A stretch of 64,000 bases of DNA. It comes from Cricetomys ansorgei (lineage: Eukaryota; Chordata; Mammalia; Rodentia; Nesomyidae). Positions 12,501-23,498 of this stretch are shown one piece after another. The stretch is from NCBI GenBank assembly GCA_026225945.1, contig JAMJFZ010001799.1:1-64000 (forward strand), in the 5' to 3' direction. Within the stretch, counting starts at the first letter, position 1. Every line of letters begins with the position of its first letter. The notes beneath the pieces are model-generated. The model was not told the origin of the DNA, did no database searches, and saw only the letters and a list, made by a program, of their open reading frames with translations. Both the position numbers and the translations under genes were made by a program.

Positions 12501-13994
12501 TTTTTTGTTGCTTTGCCTCATTAACTCTTTCCCTCCTGTGGCCAAGAGCCCCAAACCAAGGTTGCTGAGTTGAAACTGGCAGCTCTGGCTGGGATGGGTC
12601 CCAGAGGTCTGCTCAACGCAGGCCTCCCTTCCTTGCAGCTGGCCTTAGGAGTTGCTTGGCCGACGTTAGATCTCGCGTGTTACACAGGAAAACAGACAAA
12701 CACAAAACATATAACCATGAAACTGAGACAAACATGAATCAGATAAGACAATGGCACCGCACAATTTCTCAGAGGTTTTCAGGTGTACATCAACTGACTG
12801 ATAAGTCAGCTCTGTCCCTGACTCCCTTAAAATGAGACACAATTATGTCGAGAGGTCCAGATGGAGTTTGTCCCACATCCAAAAACAAAGTCAGTCCGAG
12901 TCTAGCCATACACACACACACACACAGAATCATACAGAAACAGCAGTGCACTCTCCGGTGTTTCCAGAGTCAAGTAAGCACCTGGCACCACTGTCCGCCC
13001 AGAGCTCTCGGCCAGAGAGTCTGTCAGCGGAAAGGCCTCCACAGCCTCCAGATTCCAAGCAGGTCAGGACCTCCAGGTGGGTCCTATGACCCCAGATGGG
13101 TCCTCTCACAACCCAAGCTTCCCGACACAGATCGTCCCGACCCCAGACAGGAGGGTAGCTCATCAGCAGCCCTCCTACGGCTATGGTGTAACCTCAGACC
13201 AATGGCCAAGCGTCAGAGAAAGGGGGTTGAAGTCGACTGTCCCATTGTCAACAAGTCAGAAAGAACCAGTGAAAATACAAGAAACAGATTATGCAGACTC
13301 GCCCAGGAGGGGACTTCTACAGCTCCTCTACGGAAGTCACAGAAGGTTGAGACCGGCCTCTAGCAGGCATCTCCAGAAGGAGGAGAGGCTCCTCTCCCTC
13401 CTCCCGATGGAGAAGGATCCTCACGGACCCCTCTCCGAACAGATGGGGGGAAGTCCTCGCGGACTTCTCCCCATTACCAGACTCTGGAGTGTCCTCCAGG
13501 GACCCAAGGCCTCCAGATTCCAGACCCTCCCATGGCGCTTCTCACAAACAGACAGACAACAAGACCTAATACAGATAGTCAGGCAAATAAGTCAGTCACA
13601 ATTAACACAAAAATCAGACACAAAGAGAAACAGAACTCCGATATCGGACAGATGCCGGTCCCTGCCAAACCAAATGGCAGAGATTCCGGCCAGATGCTGT
13701 GGGGCCACCTGCCCCCAGCTCAGACAGAGAGGAAACCTTACGGTGTCCCCTCCAACCCCACTGGAGCGTCCTCCAGGGTCGGTCCTGGCTTATACCATCC
13801 CGGTAAGCTTAAGCCGCACGGCGGGATCCTGACACACCATGCACACCACAGACCACTACAGACACAGTTTACAGCTCTGACCAGTTACTTGTTCCAAACA
13901 GACAGGCAGACAGGCGGACAGACAGACAGACAAACAACAGATGCTCGAGCTTACCTCCGATACCCGACTTGCGGGGTCTGGGGGGATGCGTCGA

Positions 13995-14012
13995 TTCCCG
14001 GTCAGGGAACCA
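13995..14012 (-). other. Primer binding site, tRNA-Glu type
   Basis: The minus strand reads TGGTTCCCTGACCGGGAA, followed by T, then CGA. This is complementary to the 3' end of tRNA-Glu including CCA. A three-base spacer (TTT on the minus strand) separates it from the LTR edge at 14016. Complementarity continues beyond 18 bases toward the interior, to about 13991. Confidence 0.85.
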
Positions 14013-14015
14013 AAA

Positions 14016-14126
14016 TGTTGGACCCCCAAAGGCCCAAAGGCTGCACCCCCACAGAGACTCACAGACGGGATATCGATGCAAATAGCAAGAAGATTTATTC
14101 CAGTGCACTGGGACCGTTCTAACACT
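14016..14126 (-). repeat. 5' LTR R-U5 part of minus-strand ERV (U3 not homologous to the 3' LTR)
   Basis: About 110 bases match the first part of the LTR at 7016 and the end of the solo LTR at 15433-15700, including the AATAAA-bearing stretch and the CACTGGG block. After ...TTCTAACAC at 14126 the similarity stops. The following bases have no counterpart in the other two LTRs. The outer LTR edge is not resolved. A TG...CA edge at 14661 followed by CCAG would match the CCAG before the 3' LTR, but a 4-base match is weak evidence. Confidence 0.7.
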
Positions 14127-15280
14127 TCCTCTAGCCAGAGGACCCTGTGGAGGCAGGCAAGGGCTCAGCAATATTTCCCCTAAGGAAGGGCTCCAACTAT
14201 CCTCTGCCAGGGAGGTGCAGGTGTAGTGGTTTGAAGTAAGTAGTCGCTGAACTTTGTGGAATGCCCGGTGCATGGCTGCTTGGGCTCTGCAAGCTTACTG
14301 GTAAGAACTTTTACTTTCGAGGATGTTATAGACAAAGAAAAAAGAAAGAAAGGAAAAAGAAAAGTGTGGAGGGAACCAGCCTTTTCAAAAATGAAGAATG
14401 ACAAACGAACAGGGTAGTTCGTTCTTTTATGGGACCCGAGGAAATGACATGCACGATCGCACTTTAAAATGACACGTGGAACACACTTTAAAAGTAAAAC
14501 GCAGGAGCGTTTTTAACAGGAGAATTAATAGTACATGTTAAGAAAAGAGAGGGGCAAGAGGGAAAGACTGACAATGCAATGTGCCTTGTCAGTGGAAAAA
14601 TCACACCAAGAAGAGAAGGAAGGAGAGACTTACAATATACATTACCAGGGAAAGGGCCACACCAGAAAGAGAGAGAATTGCTCTTGGAAGAAGTTTAAAA
14701 AGCCAAATAGTTTTTTGATATGCAGATGTTGCTCAGGCCTTCAGAGGTTTCATAGGTAGATGTAGTCTTGCCCAGGATGGGGGTTGGGAGTCCTCCCTCC
14801 TGCGACTTATCTTGTTTGCTAAGAAAGAACATTTGACTTAATACTGTTAGCTGAATAATATCTCCATCTGCCCCAAACAGAGCAGAGTGCCATGTAGGCA
14901 AAGAAGGTTTTTATTTTATAGTTTTTAGCTGTTTGGTGCATATTTATTTTTTCTTTATCTAGGCTCCTTTTGCTTCTATCTGTTACTATCAATATGGATA
15001 GGTAGCTTTACACATGCCAGGACTTAGAAGCCTGCAAGATATTTTACAAAGACAATTACTTTTGAGTAAAAAATGGCTGCTTCTCCTTCTCAGCTAACAC
15101 CGGCCAGCTAATGTATCACTAGGCCATGCAGACATAATGAAAGACTTTTGTCGCCATTACAGCGAAGGGGAGGAAGGGGCAGAATGGCTGGTAAGCCGAA
15201 GTTTCCCACTGCGGAGTCTGGAACCTTGTTGACAGACTTCAACCTCATTGCAGGGTATTAGGGCTCCAGCAGAAAAGGAA
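14127..15280. other. Unassigned stretch beside ERV, possibly divergent U3
   Basis: No coding signal recognised. It contains a purine-rich patch (14330-14370), AAAGAGAGA-type sequence near 14660 and an AT-rich middle (14900-15070). The array unit that the ERV interrupted at 7015 does not resume here, so the original flank is missing or lies elsewhere. Confidence 0.45.
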
Positions 15281-15282
15281 AG

Positions 15283-15363
15283 GAAAAAAAGGAAGGAAGG
15301 AAGGAAGGAAGGAAGGAAGGAAGGAAGGAAGGAAGGAAGGAAGGAAGGGAGAAGGAAGAAAGA
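15283..15363. repeat. (GGAA)n microsatellite
   Basis: About sixteen near-perfect AAGG/GGAA tandem units form the core at about 15288-15350, with imperfect purine flanks. Confidence 0.95.
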
Positions 15364-15432
15364 AAAGGAAAAAAAAAGCCACCTTTGTGCATATGCGTTG
15401 GCAATGGCTGCTCACACTCCCTTTTTTTGTGG

Positions 15433-15700
15433 TGTGAGGCCGGAGACCCCCGGCCCTGGGCATTAATCTACCTATCAAAATGGGAAAACAATTTGGGAAC
15501 CAATCAACTTGTACCAATTCGGTTTGTGCCCAACAACTGTTTAAAAAGCTTCACCATTTGCTCCTCGGGGCCGCTTCTATCCTGCATGTTAGAACAGTCC
15601 CAGTGCACTGGAATAAATCCTCTTGCTATTTGCATCGATATCCCGTCTGTGAGTCTCTGTGGGGGTGCAGCGTCCTGGTTTGGGCTTTTGGGGTCCAACA
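15433..15700 (+). mobile_element. Solo LTR, class I family, with 4-bp target duplication
   Basis: It starts TGTGAGGCCGGAGACC, ends GGGGTCCAACA and is flanked by GTGG at 15429-15432 and 15701-15704. A 4-bp duplication fits gamma-type integration. It is the same family as the LTR at 7016-7536 but in the opposite orientation and about half as long, because a U3 block between GATAGGTAG and GGCCGGGGG is absent. An AATAAA signal and a TTTAAAAAGC box are visible. No primer site or interior follows. Confidence 0.85.
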
Positions 15701-15825
15701 GTGGATGTTTCAGACCACCTCCATTCCCCAAAAGCAGCAAAAAGCTACATTTGTGTGTGTGCATTGGCACATTTCCACAAATTTCTGGGACTATTCAATT
15801 TTTCTTGTATTGTTTTCTTTGCTTT

Positions 15826-15965
15826 TATTCACGGAGACAGAGTTTCTCTGTGTAGCCCTGACTGTCATGGAACTCTCTCTGTAGACCAGGCTGGCCTCAC
15901 TCTCAGATACCCTGCTCTGCCTCTCCAGTGCTGGACTAAAAGTGTGTACTACCACCACCCAGCCT
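15826..15965 (-). repeat. B1 SINE
   Basis: Contains the reverse of the B1 core, with GAGACAGAGTTTCTCTGTG at its 5' (plus-strand) side, ACCAGGCTGGCCTC in the middle and a degraded promoter end (accacccagcc). Confidence 0.85.
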
Positions 15966-15999
15966 CTATTCATATTTTATTCTGAGTTTTGTGAATTTG

Positions 16000-16700
16000 G
16001 GAAGATATGATATTATGGTTATGATCATTTTTACGACACTGATTATGGATCCCGGAGCCTCGCACATGCAAGTAAAGCTGAATCGAGCAAATCATAGCTT
16101 TAAAAGTAGATCAAAATGCTAATCATTTACAGATGCTAGTGCTGTCTGTATTTGTATGGATTCCTGTGTATCCTTGTATTTCTTGTTACTCATAGTGATG
16201 CAGAAAGTACCTAAAGCAGCATTATTAAAAACTTACAAGTTCTGAAGAGATATCATAATTCCTACTTTATTTACCATGATGAATATTATGTTCACATATA
16301 GCCACATTTTTTCTTTCTTTTCCTTATTCTTTGATGTATTTTTAGTCAAATGTAGGAAAACCTAGACTTCCTCTAGAATGATAAAGGAATGACCTAATAC
16401 AAAAAACAAAACAAGCACGCTTGCTCTTCGCTTAGCTTGTGATCCCACACAGCTCACCAGCTTCATACAGTGAACCAGGCATGGGACTCTGCGCACACTA
16501 CGCTCTTCTTTACTCCCACCTGATTTGGGAGACAAATCATATATTAGTTCCTGTGTAGAATTTGATCCTCTTCTTACTTTTTCTTTTTTCAAACTAAGTG
16601 TCTTGTACCCAGCATCTCCTGTCTTCCTCTCCCAAATGCTGAGGTTACCGGCCTATGCTAAAACGTCGAGAACTGTAGAGTATTTTTAGAGTTTATTTTT
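16000..16700. other. No gene or repeat recognised
   Basis: AT-rich single-copy-looking DNA. The minus-strand ORF at 16362-16592 has no recognisable motif and no supporting context. Confidence 0.4.
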
Positions 16701-16723
16701 AATCATGTGTGTACTTCTATGAT

Positions 16724-16762
<39 letters not shown>
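16724..16762. repeat. (TG)n microsatellite
   Basis: About nineteen uninterrupted TG units. Confidence 0.95.
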
Positions 16763-16763
<1 letters not shown>

Positions 16764-17265
16764 GATGAAGTGTGTGTGAGTGCGGTGGACTATCCACAGT
16801 GTGCATGATGGTTAGAGGAAAACTTTTAGAAGTTACTTCTCGTCTTTGAACTTGTCTGAGACAGAGTCTCTTGTTACTGCCTGTGCAATAAACACTCCAG
16901 GATAGTGGGTCCACAACCTTTGCGTTCATTCTGCTTTAATATTTGATTCCTATCTTTCTACACAAAGGTAGGGACGGCAAATGTGCACTACAGCTTCTAG
17001 CTTTTATTTTTATTTCTGGGGATCTAAACTTAGATGTTCAGGGTCACTCAGCAACTACTTTTACATATTGAGACACCTCCTTGATCCTAGATACCTTATT
17101 GGATGCCCTGTTACAGTGCACATTTTTATAAATAATGACAACTGTCTTAACTAAATCCATGCTTTGTCCTATCTCTCCTGGACATTCCTACCTGTTTGTA
17201 TTCCTTAAGAACACTGAGACAGCATGGGGTTCAAAGGCCCTTTGAAGGTATATATAACTTTGAAG

Positions 17266-17345
17266 TTATACATATATATATATATATATATGCGTGTGTG
17301 CACGTGCGCACACACACTCACACATATATATATACATATATGTAT
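17266..17345. repeat. TA/CA compound microsatellite
   Basis: An alternating TATATA run, then TGTGTGCACGTGCGCACACACAC, then TATATA again. The purine-pyrimidine alternation is almost unbroken for 70 bases. Confidence 0.85.
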
Positions 17346-17469
17346 GAAGTTAAGTATCTTTCATGTAGTGAATAATGGAACACAGGGCATTGTATATACT
17401 AAGTAAAGATGATTCTACTACTAATACATAGTGTCATATGGACGAATTTTTCAAAGATAATATTTGTGG

Positions 17470-17600
17470 GGATGGGGGTTGGTTCACATCTTTCATCTCA
17501 GCAGTCAGGATGCAAAAGTAGAAGAACTCTAAAATTTTGAGGTCTGCATATTGAGTTCTAGTAAAGCCAGGGCTACATGGTGAGACACTTGGCTAAAGAA
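17470..17600 (+). repeat. Degenerate B1-like SINE
   Basis: Recognisable as ttggttcacatctttcat...cagcagtcaggatgc...gggctacatggtgagac, the order of a B1 with heavy decay. Confidence 0.5.
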
Positions 17601-18243
17601 GAAATAGGAGGAGGAAGAGGAATAGGGGAAGGGGTCAGGGAGGAAGAAGGGGAAAGGGAACATGAAAGTGTCAGCAACTCCAAAGACAATAGACAATGAC
17701 TACAAAGTCTCAAAATGTGGCTCTTAACCTTACCATGGACTCACTGCAATTGTCCTGTCCCAGTGGTGAGAGCTAGGATTACAGGAATGCATTCCAAGAC
17801 ACAGATTTCCATTCTGTGTTCTAAGTACATGTGCATTTGTGGAACTATAATATGATGCAATGCACAAAAACCCTAAAACAGCACATTTTAAGTTTCTAAG
17901 AAGTGCTTAATATAAATATTTGTCTGATTATTTCTAATTATATATTTAAATGAGTAAAGGACTTTCACACTCTGAGCTGAGAGACAGAGGTGGACAGCTG
18001 GGAGAGAGAGAATGAATGACAAAATGACAGAAAGATAATCTCTGGGGAGAGTGTTTTTGAGTTTGGTGATTCTGCATGGAGCATCAGGGTCAAACTCATT
18101 TTCTCACAAGACAGCTCAATAGAATCCTGTCCCTGGTTTCCGGTTTCAGGTGAAAAGAAAGTTGCTTAGTGGAGGATCAAAAATTAAGATACCTAAGAGT
18201 CTCAGAACACTGAGTCAAAGAACAGTCTATATATATTTGTATG

Positions 18244-18246
<3 letters not shown>

Positions 18247-18293
<47 letters not shown>
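18247..18293. repeat. (TG)n microsatellite
   Basis: About twenty-three perfect TG units, adjoining the left duplicated segment. Confidence 0.95.
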
Positions 18294-18294
<1 letters not shown>

Positions 18295-18304
18295 ATCTGT
18301 GGCA

Positions 18305-19031
18305 ATGTCTTTGGGCACTAAAGGATGCTGAAAGATGACAGGTAGGCACAGAACAATTCAGGCCTGGTTTCATAGCCCAAGCTTCCATTGACAAATGACC
18401 TTGCTGTGATGCTGGATCCAAATAAAGGCATTTTGAAATCTCCTGACTAGTTCACACTGAATAATACCAAAGGAGAAAACCCGGGTTCAAGGGTGAAAAT
18501 CACCTTGTCTTGCTCTGTCTTATCAAGATAATCTCCTGTTAGAATAGATAGAAGAGACTCTAAAATTGGAGTATGGGGTCTAAGGACTAACTATCTTTCT
18601 CATTCTATGTGTGTGTATGTGTATTTATGCTCCGTGAGCCCACTGAAAAAGAACCTAGGACCTGGAGAGACAAGAAATACCGCCATATGGGTACAAGTCA
18701 TGAAGATCAATTTCAGATTTGACTGGGAAGAACAGGTCACATCAGAGTTCAGAGGAAGCCCTTTAAGGGACTATCCCTCATCTCAAGCTGGGAATAATCG
18801 TATTGAAATGACTGTGTACTTGTGACAAGGTTTATCAGAGAAAGAGCGTGGTAACAATAAGGAAGGAGAAAGGACTCGTCCTTGGAATTGGCAAACCAGG
18901 CACCTCTGAAAACTCATAGAAATCGCATGCCAAGGGTGCCCCATTTGCAGCATCAGAGAGTCTGCCAACAGGAGGCTGGCTAACTCGAAGGAGAGTTGGA
19001 AAACAATGTCAGGATTGTCTCCAAGAGGCTG
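18305..19031. repeat. Old local duplication, copy A
   Basis: Aligns collinearly with 20966-21851. Shared anchors include ATGTCTTTGG.CACT, CTCCTGACTAGTTC, CCAAAGGAGAAA, GGAATTGGCAA.CCAGGCAC, GCATCAGAGAG and GGAGAGTTG. It is diverged by many substitutions and indels. No open frame is shared between copies, so the conserved anchors do not argue for coding. Confidence 0.75.
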
Positions 19032-19039
19032 AGACAGTG

Positions 19040-20960
19040 ATCTTTTCTAATAGGGCCCACCAGGCAAGGTCTCAGCCTTGTGGAGATTGGCATCGGGAGA
19101 TTTCTCAGAGCCCATGGGACAAAGGCTATCTGTCGGGGAAGAGAAAACGTTTCCCAAGTGAACATGGTATATGATCTGGTACCCAGACTGGACAATCTGC
19201 CCAGGATTCTCTGGCAAGGACTGTCTGTTTGAGAGAGTGAGAATGACAAGGAATAGGAGAGACAGAACAAGGCAGAGAGAGAGAGACACACAGAGAGAGA
19301 CAGAGAGGGAAAATGAAAGTTTGCATGCAGCCTAGTGGTCAAACAGAGCCATTCTCTGGAATGACAGCTCTATGGTGTTTTGTTCCCTGTCCCTCATGTC
19401 TGGCCTGCTGGAGACAAAGGATGAAGGCAGCTCCAGAGGTTCCTGTATGGGAAGTCACTGTGGGCGGTAGGGGTGGGTATGTTTTGTGGGCATCCTGGTA
19501 GGACCCATGAGAACTATGTATTCGTACTTGTTCCGAGGTGACCAAGTGTCGACTAGGATCATGTCAGAAGGCTCTGACTTGCTTGTGTGCCTTTTCCAAG
19601 CCTCAGGTAGGAAACTGGGTGTTGGTAGATGTCAAGAGTCAAGTGTGGGCTTTGGAAAAAGGAGAACAAACCAAGTATGCCCACTAGTGGTGTAGATGGT
19701 GTTAGGGGGAGGCAGGAATGGGCTGGGGTGAGGCAGTGGTCCTGACATACCTAGAAATAGATCATAGTGGTTGCCTGGCAATGCCATGTAGACTATAAGC
19801 ATGGGAAACAAGCCCTAGGCCTCATGCGCAAGAGCGCAGGTGGGATGGAATGTTTCTTCATTGGCGGTTTGCCTGTCCTCACATCACATTCATGGGTGTC
19901 TATCCTGCCACTTCAAGTGAGATTGTGAATATTCCCCGATCCCTCAGTGGCCCCTGTTTGGATCATGTGCAGCAGCATCCTTCTGAACCCTGATGGGACG
20001 TGTTACCTGGAGGCAGCGGACCTGGGTCCAAGGGAAAGAAGACCCGAGGTTTCCAGAGGCCTGACTCATCTCCCATCAGACGATGTGCTCAGGCCTGAGT
20101 CACTGGAGCCCTCACAAGTGCACACAACTGTCCAGTTGTTCACACAGAGCCTTCTTCTGCCAGGTGGGAAGCCAGTGCTGGGCCCAAGGACCTGATGAGT
20201 CCGGTAAGGGTGCTGGATGTCTACCCTAAGGGAGGGGGCGGGTCTCAGTCTCCTATGTCCAGGCCTTGATTCCTCTTTCTCTAGCTCCTCCCCTGAGGTC
20301 AGGTCAGCAAGGGGTTTCTAGAGTATTTCCTTATGATCTCTGGCAGGAGCCTTCTGACACTCCAGAGGTCCCAAGTATGCAGTGTGTTAGGGCAAGGCAA
20401 CTGAGGAGCCATTGCTGTTTGTGACCTCTGATGCCACCACCACCACCCACCTCTCAAACACCTGTCAGCCTCCCCCCATACCTAGGGACACACTCACACC
20501 CCCAACACCGCAATGGGATCCCAGTAGTGGTCCTGCACTGTCGTGTTGGCCTATCCTGGCCAAGCTGTGTGGAGGCCATCTTGGAGCAGGATGCCTGATT
20601 GCCAGTAGCGGTTTTTTTGCCTCCAAGAGGGCGGAGGGAGTCAAGTTGAGTCGCCAGGCAGTTGACATGCACAGTTCACTGCTGCCATCAAGTGGAATTG
20701 CTTTGCTGCTCGCGCTGGCAGTTCCCGGTTTGTGCCTGGACATGGCAGACAGGCTAGGCGGGAGCCTCTAGGCCTGGCTGGACAGGAAGCACCCACTTCA
20801 CCTGCAGGCTTCCTGGCAGCCCAGGACAGCTTTGGCAAGGAGCAGTTCCAGGTGTCCCGCGACCAGGCCAGGATGCATGCGGGCAGCCGCCCTGCTGGCC
20901 AAGAGCCACAGGTCTTGGCTGGCTGGGCATGGCAAAGCACAGCCTTCCAGGTCCCAGGCC
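19040..20960. other. Intergenic or intronic sequence without recognised gene
   Basis: Contains a GA/CA-rich patch (19260-19315) and moderately GC-rich sequence (19950-20960). Several ORFs of 60-150 codons overlap on both strands here, as expected from GC content, with no family motif. Confidence 0.4.
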
Positions 20961-20965
20961 TCGCA

Positions 20966-21430
20966 TGTCTTTGGACACTGAATCTTGCTCTAAAGATGTC
21001 AAGCAGGCACCAAACCACCCAGGCTACGTTTGCTAAGCTCCTTCCTGTTGGTAAAACCACCTCCTTGTGATGCCAGACTCCCATGGAGGCGCCATACACG
21101 TTCGTGGCTTCTCCTGACTAGTTCTCCTTGCTTCACACCAAAGGAGAAAGAAAGCCCAGCTTCAAGGATCCAGAAGTCCCCTGTCAGGCTCTGGCTCGTC
21201 CATGGAATCTCAGGGGTCATAATAGTTACCAGAGTATGGAGAATTTGCAGGCTCCAGAGTCCGAGGTCCCAGAACATTTTCTGTGACTGTGTGTTTGTGC
21301 AAGTGGGTGTCGGTGTGCACCTGTGTACTTGTGTGCCTGTGTGGTCCAGGCCATTTCTGTGTTTGTGTGTGCGTGTTTGTGTATCTGTTTGTCTGTGTGT
21401 GTCTTTGTGTTGGTATGTCTGTGTCTGCGA

Positions 21431-21464
<34 letters not shown>

Positions 21465-21851
21465 GAGAGAGAGAAAATTAGAGAGAGCACATATATTTTT
21501 CTCTTGGAGTCCACCCAATAGGAAGCTATGTATGCCTCTGATTGGGAGGGAAAGGTCAGGTCCCTGTGAAGGGGAAGCCCCCATCAGGATCCCATCCCTC
21601 AGTATAAGCTGGGCCTGAGGTCTGGACTCTTGTCTGGATAACCCTGTAGCTGTGGCAAGGTCTGTCTGACCAATTGCCTGGTAACAGCATGGAAGGTGGC
21701 AGGACACATCCCTGGAATTGGCAAGCCAGGCACAGCTGAGAACTCAGAGCAGGCAGGCTGTCTTCAAGGGAGCACCATTCCCAGCATCAGAGAGGCTGCC
21801 TAAAGGAGACTGGCTACCTAATGGGAGAGTTGCCTGCAAGAGGTCCCCCGG
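20966..21851. repeat. Old local duplication, copy B
   Basis: Partner of 18305-19031 at an offset of about 2.7 kb. It contains an expanded TG-rich section (21280-21464) that is short in copy A. Its right edge abuts the RSPH1-like exon 5 fragment at 21858-21882. Confidence 0.75.
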
Positions 21852-21857
21852 GAGTAA

Positions 21858-21882
21858 GTAAAAGTAGGGGCCTTGCCCGTGC
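21858..21882 (-). pseudogene. RSPH1: RSPH1-like exon 5, truncated fragment
   Basis: On the minus strand a strong pyrimidine tract ending TTCACCAG is followed by GCACGGGCAAGGCCCCTACT. In the phase left by the upstream exon this reads (R)HGQGPYFY, the start of a MORN repeat and like the RSPH1 exon that follows the GEWADDQ exon. The match ends after about 25 bases, where duplication copy B begins. It could be chance, but acceptor, phase and order all agree. Confidence 0.45.
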
Positions 21883-22132
21883 CTGGTGAAGACAAGACAA
21901 GGGCACTTGGCCACTGTCCAGTATGGAGCAGTGACCCTAGGACTGAAGGAGAGCTGAGTGGAAGCCAGCTCACAGGCAGCTTGTGCCCTATGTCTCAGTC
22001 CACTTGGAAGTTTTGCATGCCACCGCCACAAGGCACATTAACTGAAGCTCGATCTCATGGAACTGCCTATGTGGGTTCATCTTGTTCTTAAACCACAGAT
22101 GGACCCCTCCAAACTCCAGGGAGAAGACAAAT

Positions 22133-22223
22133 CTTTGATGAGCAAAACACTCCCCCATGTAGGTGTCATTGTTGATGTAGTAGTACACTCCATGGTCATG
22201 CCACTGGTCATCTGCCCACTCCC
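22133..22223 (-). pseudogene. RSPH1: RSPH1-like MORN exon (exon 4 type), broken donor
   Basis: Minus strand: acceptor TCTTTTGCAG, then 91 bases reading [20 protein letters not shown] followed by [10 protein letters not shown]. This matches the MORN repeats of radial spoke head protein RSPH1, a component of motile cilia and sperm flagella. Changes hit the MORN signature (HDHG where HGQG is usual, GEC where GEW is usual). The donor position reads AAAG|AT instead of GT, so normal splicing would fail. The frame itself is open and continues into the intron. Confidence 0.75.
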
Positions 22224-22259
22224 CTGCAAAAGACGACACACACATACACACACAAGGCC

Positions 22260-23400
22260 AGATGAAAAACAAAAATAGCCCAGCAGGATCCAAGCAATAT
22301 GCTCTGCAAAAGAGAGAGCTTCGTAACCATGAGGGCTAAGCCTGCTGCCTCTCTCCTCTCTGACTTCCCTCCACCACCATCCCCTTTCTCTTTGGCCAGC
22401 TTACGGGGGAGAGTTGAGTAAAGGGTGCCAAGTTAGAAGCCAGTGGGCCCTGAATAAAGGCTATATGCATGTGATATGAGCCCCAATCACCTTCATGTTT
22501 TTGCAGGTTGGTGGGCACATGATGAGGGCTCAAGCAAGCTTGTCTGACCCCTTTGCTAGTGACCATAGCCACAGTATGATAGCTCTGAAGGTGCTTGGCA
22601 ACTCAGCAGAACACCCAAGGCTTGATGGTCTAGCCTCAGCACTCACTCTGTGGTTTCCAATGCTGCCCTGTAGCCAGCTCCTCCTCTACCTCGCAGATTC
22701 CCTTTTTCTGGCATGGCCTGTTTGCTCTCCTCTGGGTGGGTGGTCCTCTGTTAATTTCTCATGCACTTGATGGAAATTTCTAACATTGGAAAAACAGCAT
22801 GAAGTTTGGATCACAACTCAACAAGGTCAGCATCAAGCATTGTTGTCAGGCAAAGGGGATTTGAAACCTTGCTCTCTCAAAAATCCCTTGACTCTTCCAT
22901 CTCACACAGCAAAGAAATCAACCAGTGTCCTCCCAGAGTGGCCATTACCTAAGACCTCTCACATGACCACAGCACATCAGTGCCCAGATGGAGCTTTCTA
23001 GATTATGAGTAACTAAAAACTAATTGTGATCAGTTTGTGCAAAGAGAAAAGGATGATTTCGTCGTCTATTCTCTCTACAGAAAACAATGCTAACTGTTTT
23101 CTTATAGAGAGAATATTGGCTAACACAGGCAGAAGGTGCCTCTCTCTTGTATGTGGAGGCCCTGGGTTCAATTCCAGTGCTAAAGAAAAGACAAAACAGT
23201 GGCAGAAGCTATTCTAGAAGTCTACAAAGTTGCCTGTCACTAATTAAAAATACAATACATCCCAGGATACCTTCTTAAACTCTGTGTTGCTTATGATACT
23301 TAAATTTTTTAACTTGAAACTTATCTCACCTTTCCATCACAAATGAAAATTCATCTTTATAGCTACATTCTATCTTTTTCCTTAAAGAGAACCCTATAAT
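22260..23400. other. Intron-like sequence, no gene recognised
   Basis: Lies between RSPH1-like exons. A weak ID-like element at about 23130-23190 (ccctgggttcaattcc) is the only repeat I can name. I searched by eye for the missing MORN exon and did not find it. Confidence 0.4.
23130..23195 (+). repeat. Degenerate ID-like SINE
   Basis: Has the ID/tRNA-Ala-derived right half GGCCCTGGGTTCAATTCC followed by an A-rich end, with a decayed left half. Confidence 0.5.
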
Positions 23401-23456
23401 GTGTGTAATCGTTTGGCTTACACAGAAAGCCAGATACATTTCCATATACACTATAA

Positions 23457-23457
23457 A

Positions 23458-23493
<36 letters not shown>
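23457..23493. repeat. (CA)n microsatellite
   Basis: About seventeen CA units. Confidence 0.95.

Positions 23494-23498
<5 letters not shown>

Larger units (their letters stand above)
7537..14015 (-). mobile_element. Interior of minus-strand class I (gamma-type) ERV, mostly non-coding
   Basis: About 6.5 kb lies between a polypurine tract at 7537 and a tRNA-Glu primer site at 13995. Apart from the env remnant no ORF exceeds about 100 codons in a convincing frame, and I find no protease, YxDD or integrase motif. About 8400-12500 is AT-rich (many TTTAAA and ATCTTA words). About 12800-13990 is GC-richer and resembles a retroviral leader in position. The layout (full length, LTR-bounded, leader kept, coding genes replaced by non-coding DNA) recalls VL30-like elements, but VL30 uses a different primer tRNA, so no family name is given. 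Confidence 0.7.

Noticed and set aside
12845..14122. Overlapping plus-strand ORFs of 170-250 codons
   Set aside because: They lie antisense to the leader region of the minus-strand ERV, are proline/serine/arginine-rich from composition, and contain no family motif.
14661..14665. CA edge followed by CCAG as the outer end of the minus-strand ERV's 5' LTR
   Set aside because: The 4-base match to the CCAG at 7012-7015 is easily chance, and the array sequence does not resume after it.
15248..15517. KEGR-repeat and SFLP-repeat ORFs on opposite strands
   Set aside because: They are translations of the (GGAA)n microsatellite.
20641..21099. Minus-strand ORF of 152 codons
   Set aside because: A plus-strand ORF overlaps it in the same GC-rich stretch, there is no motif or splice context, and the sequence is part of the old duplication.
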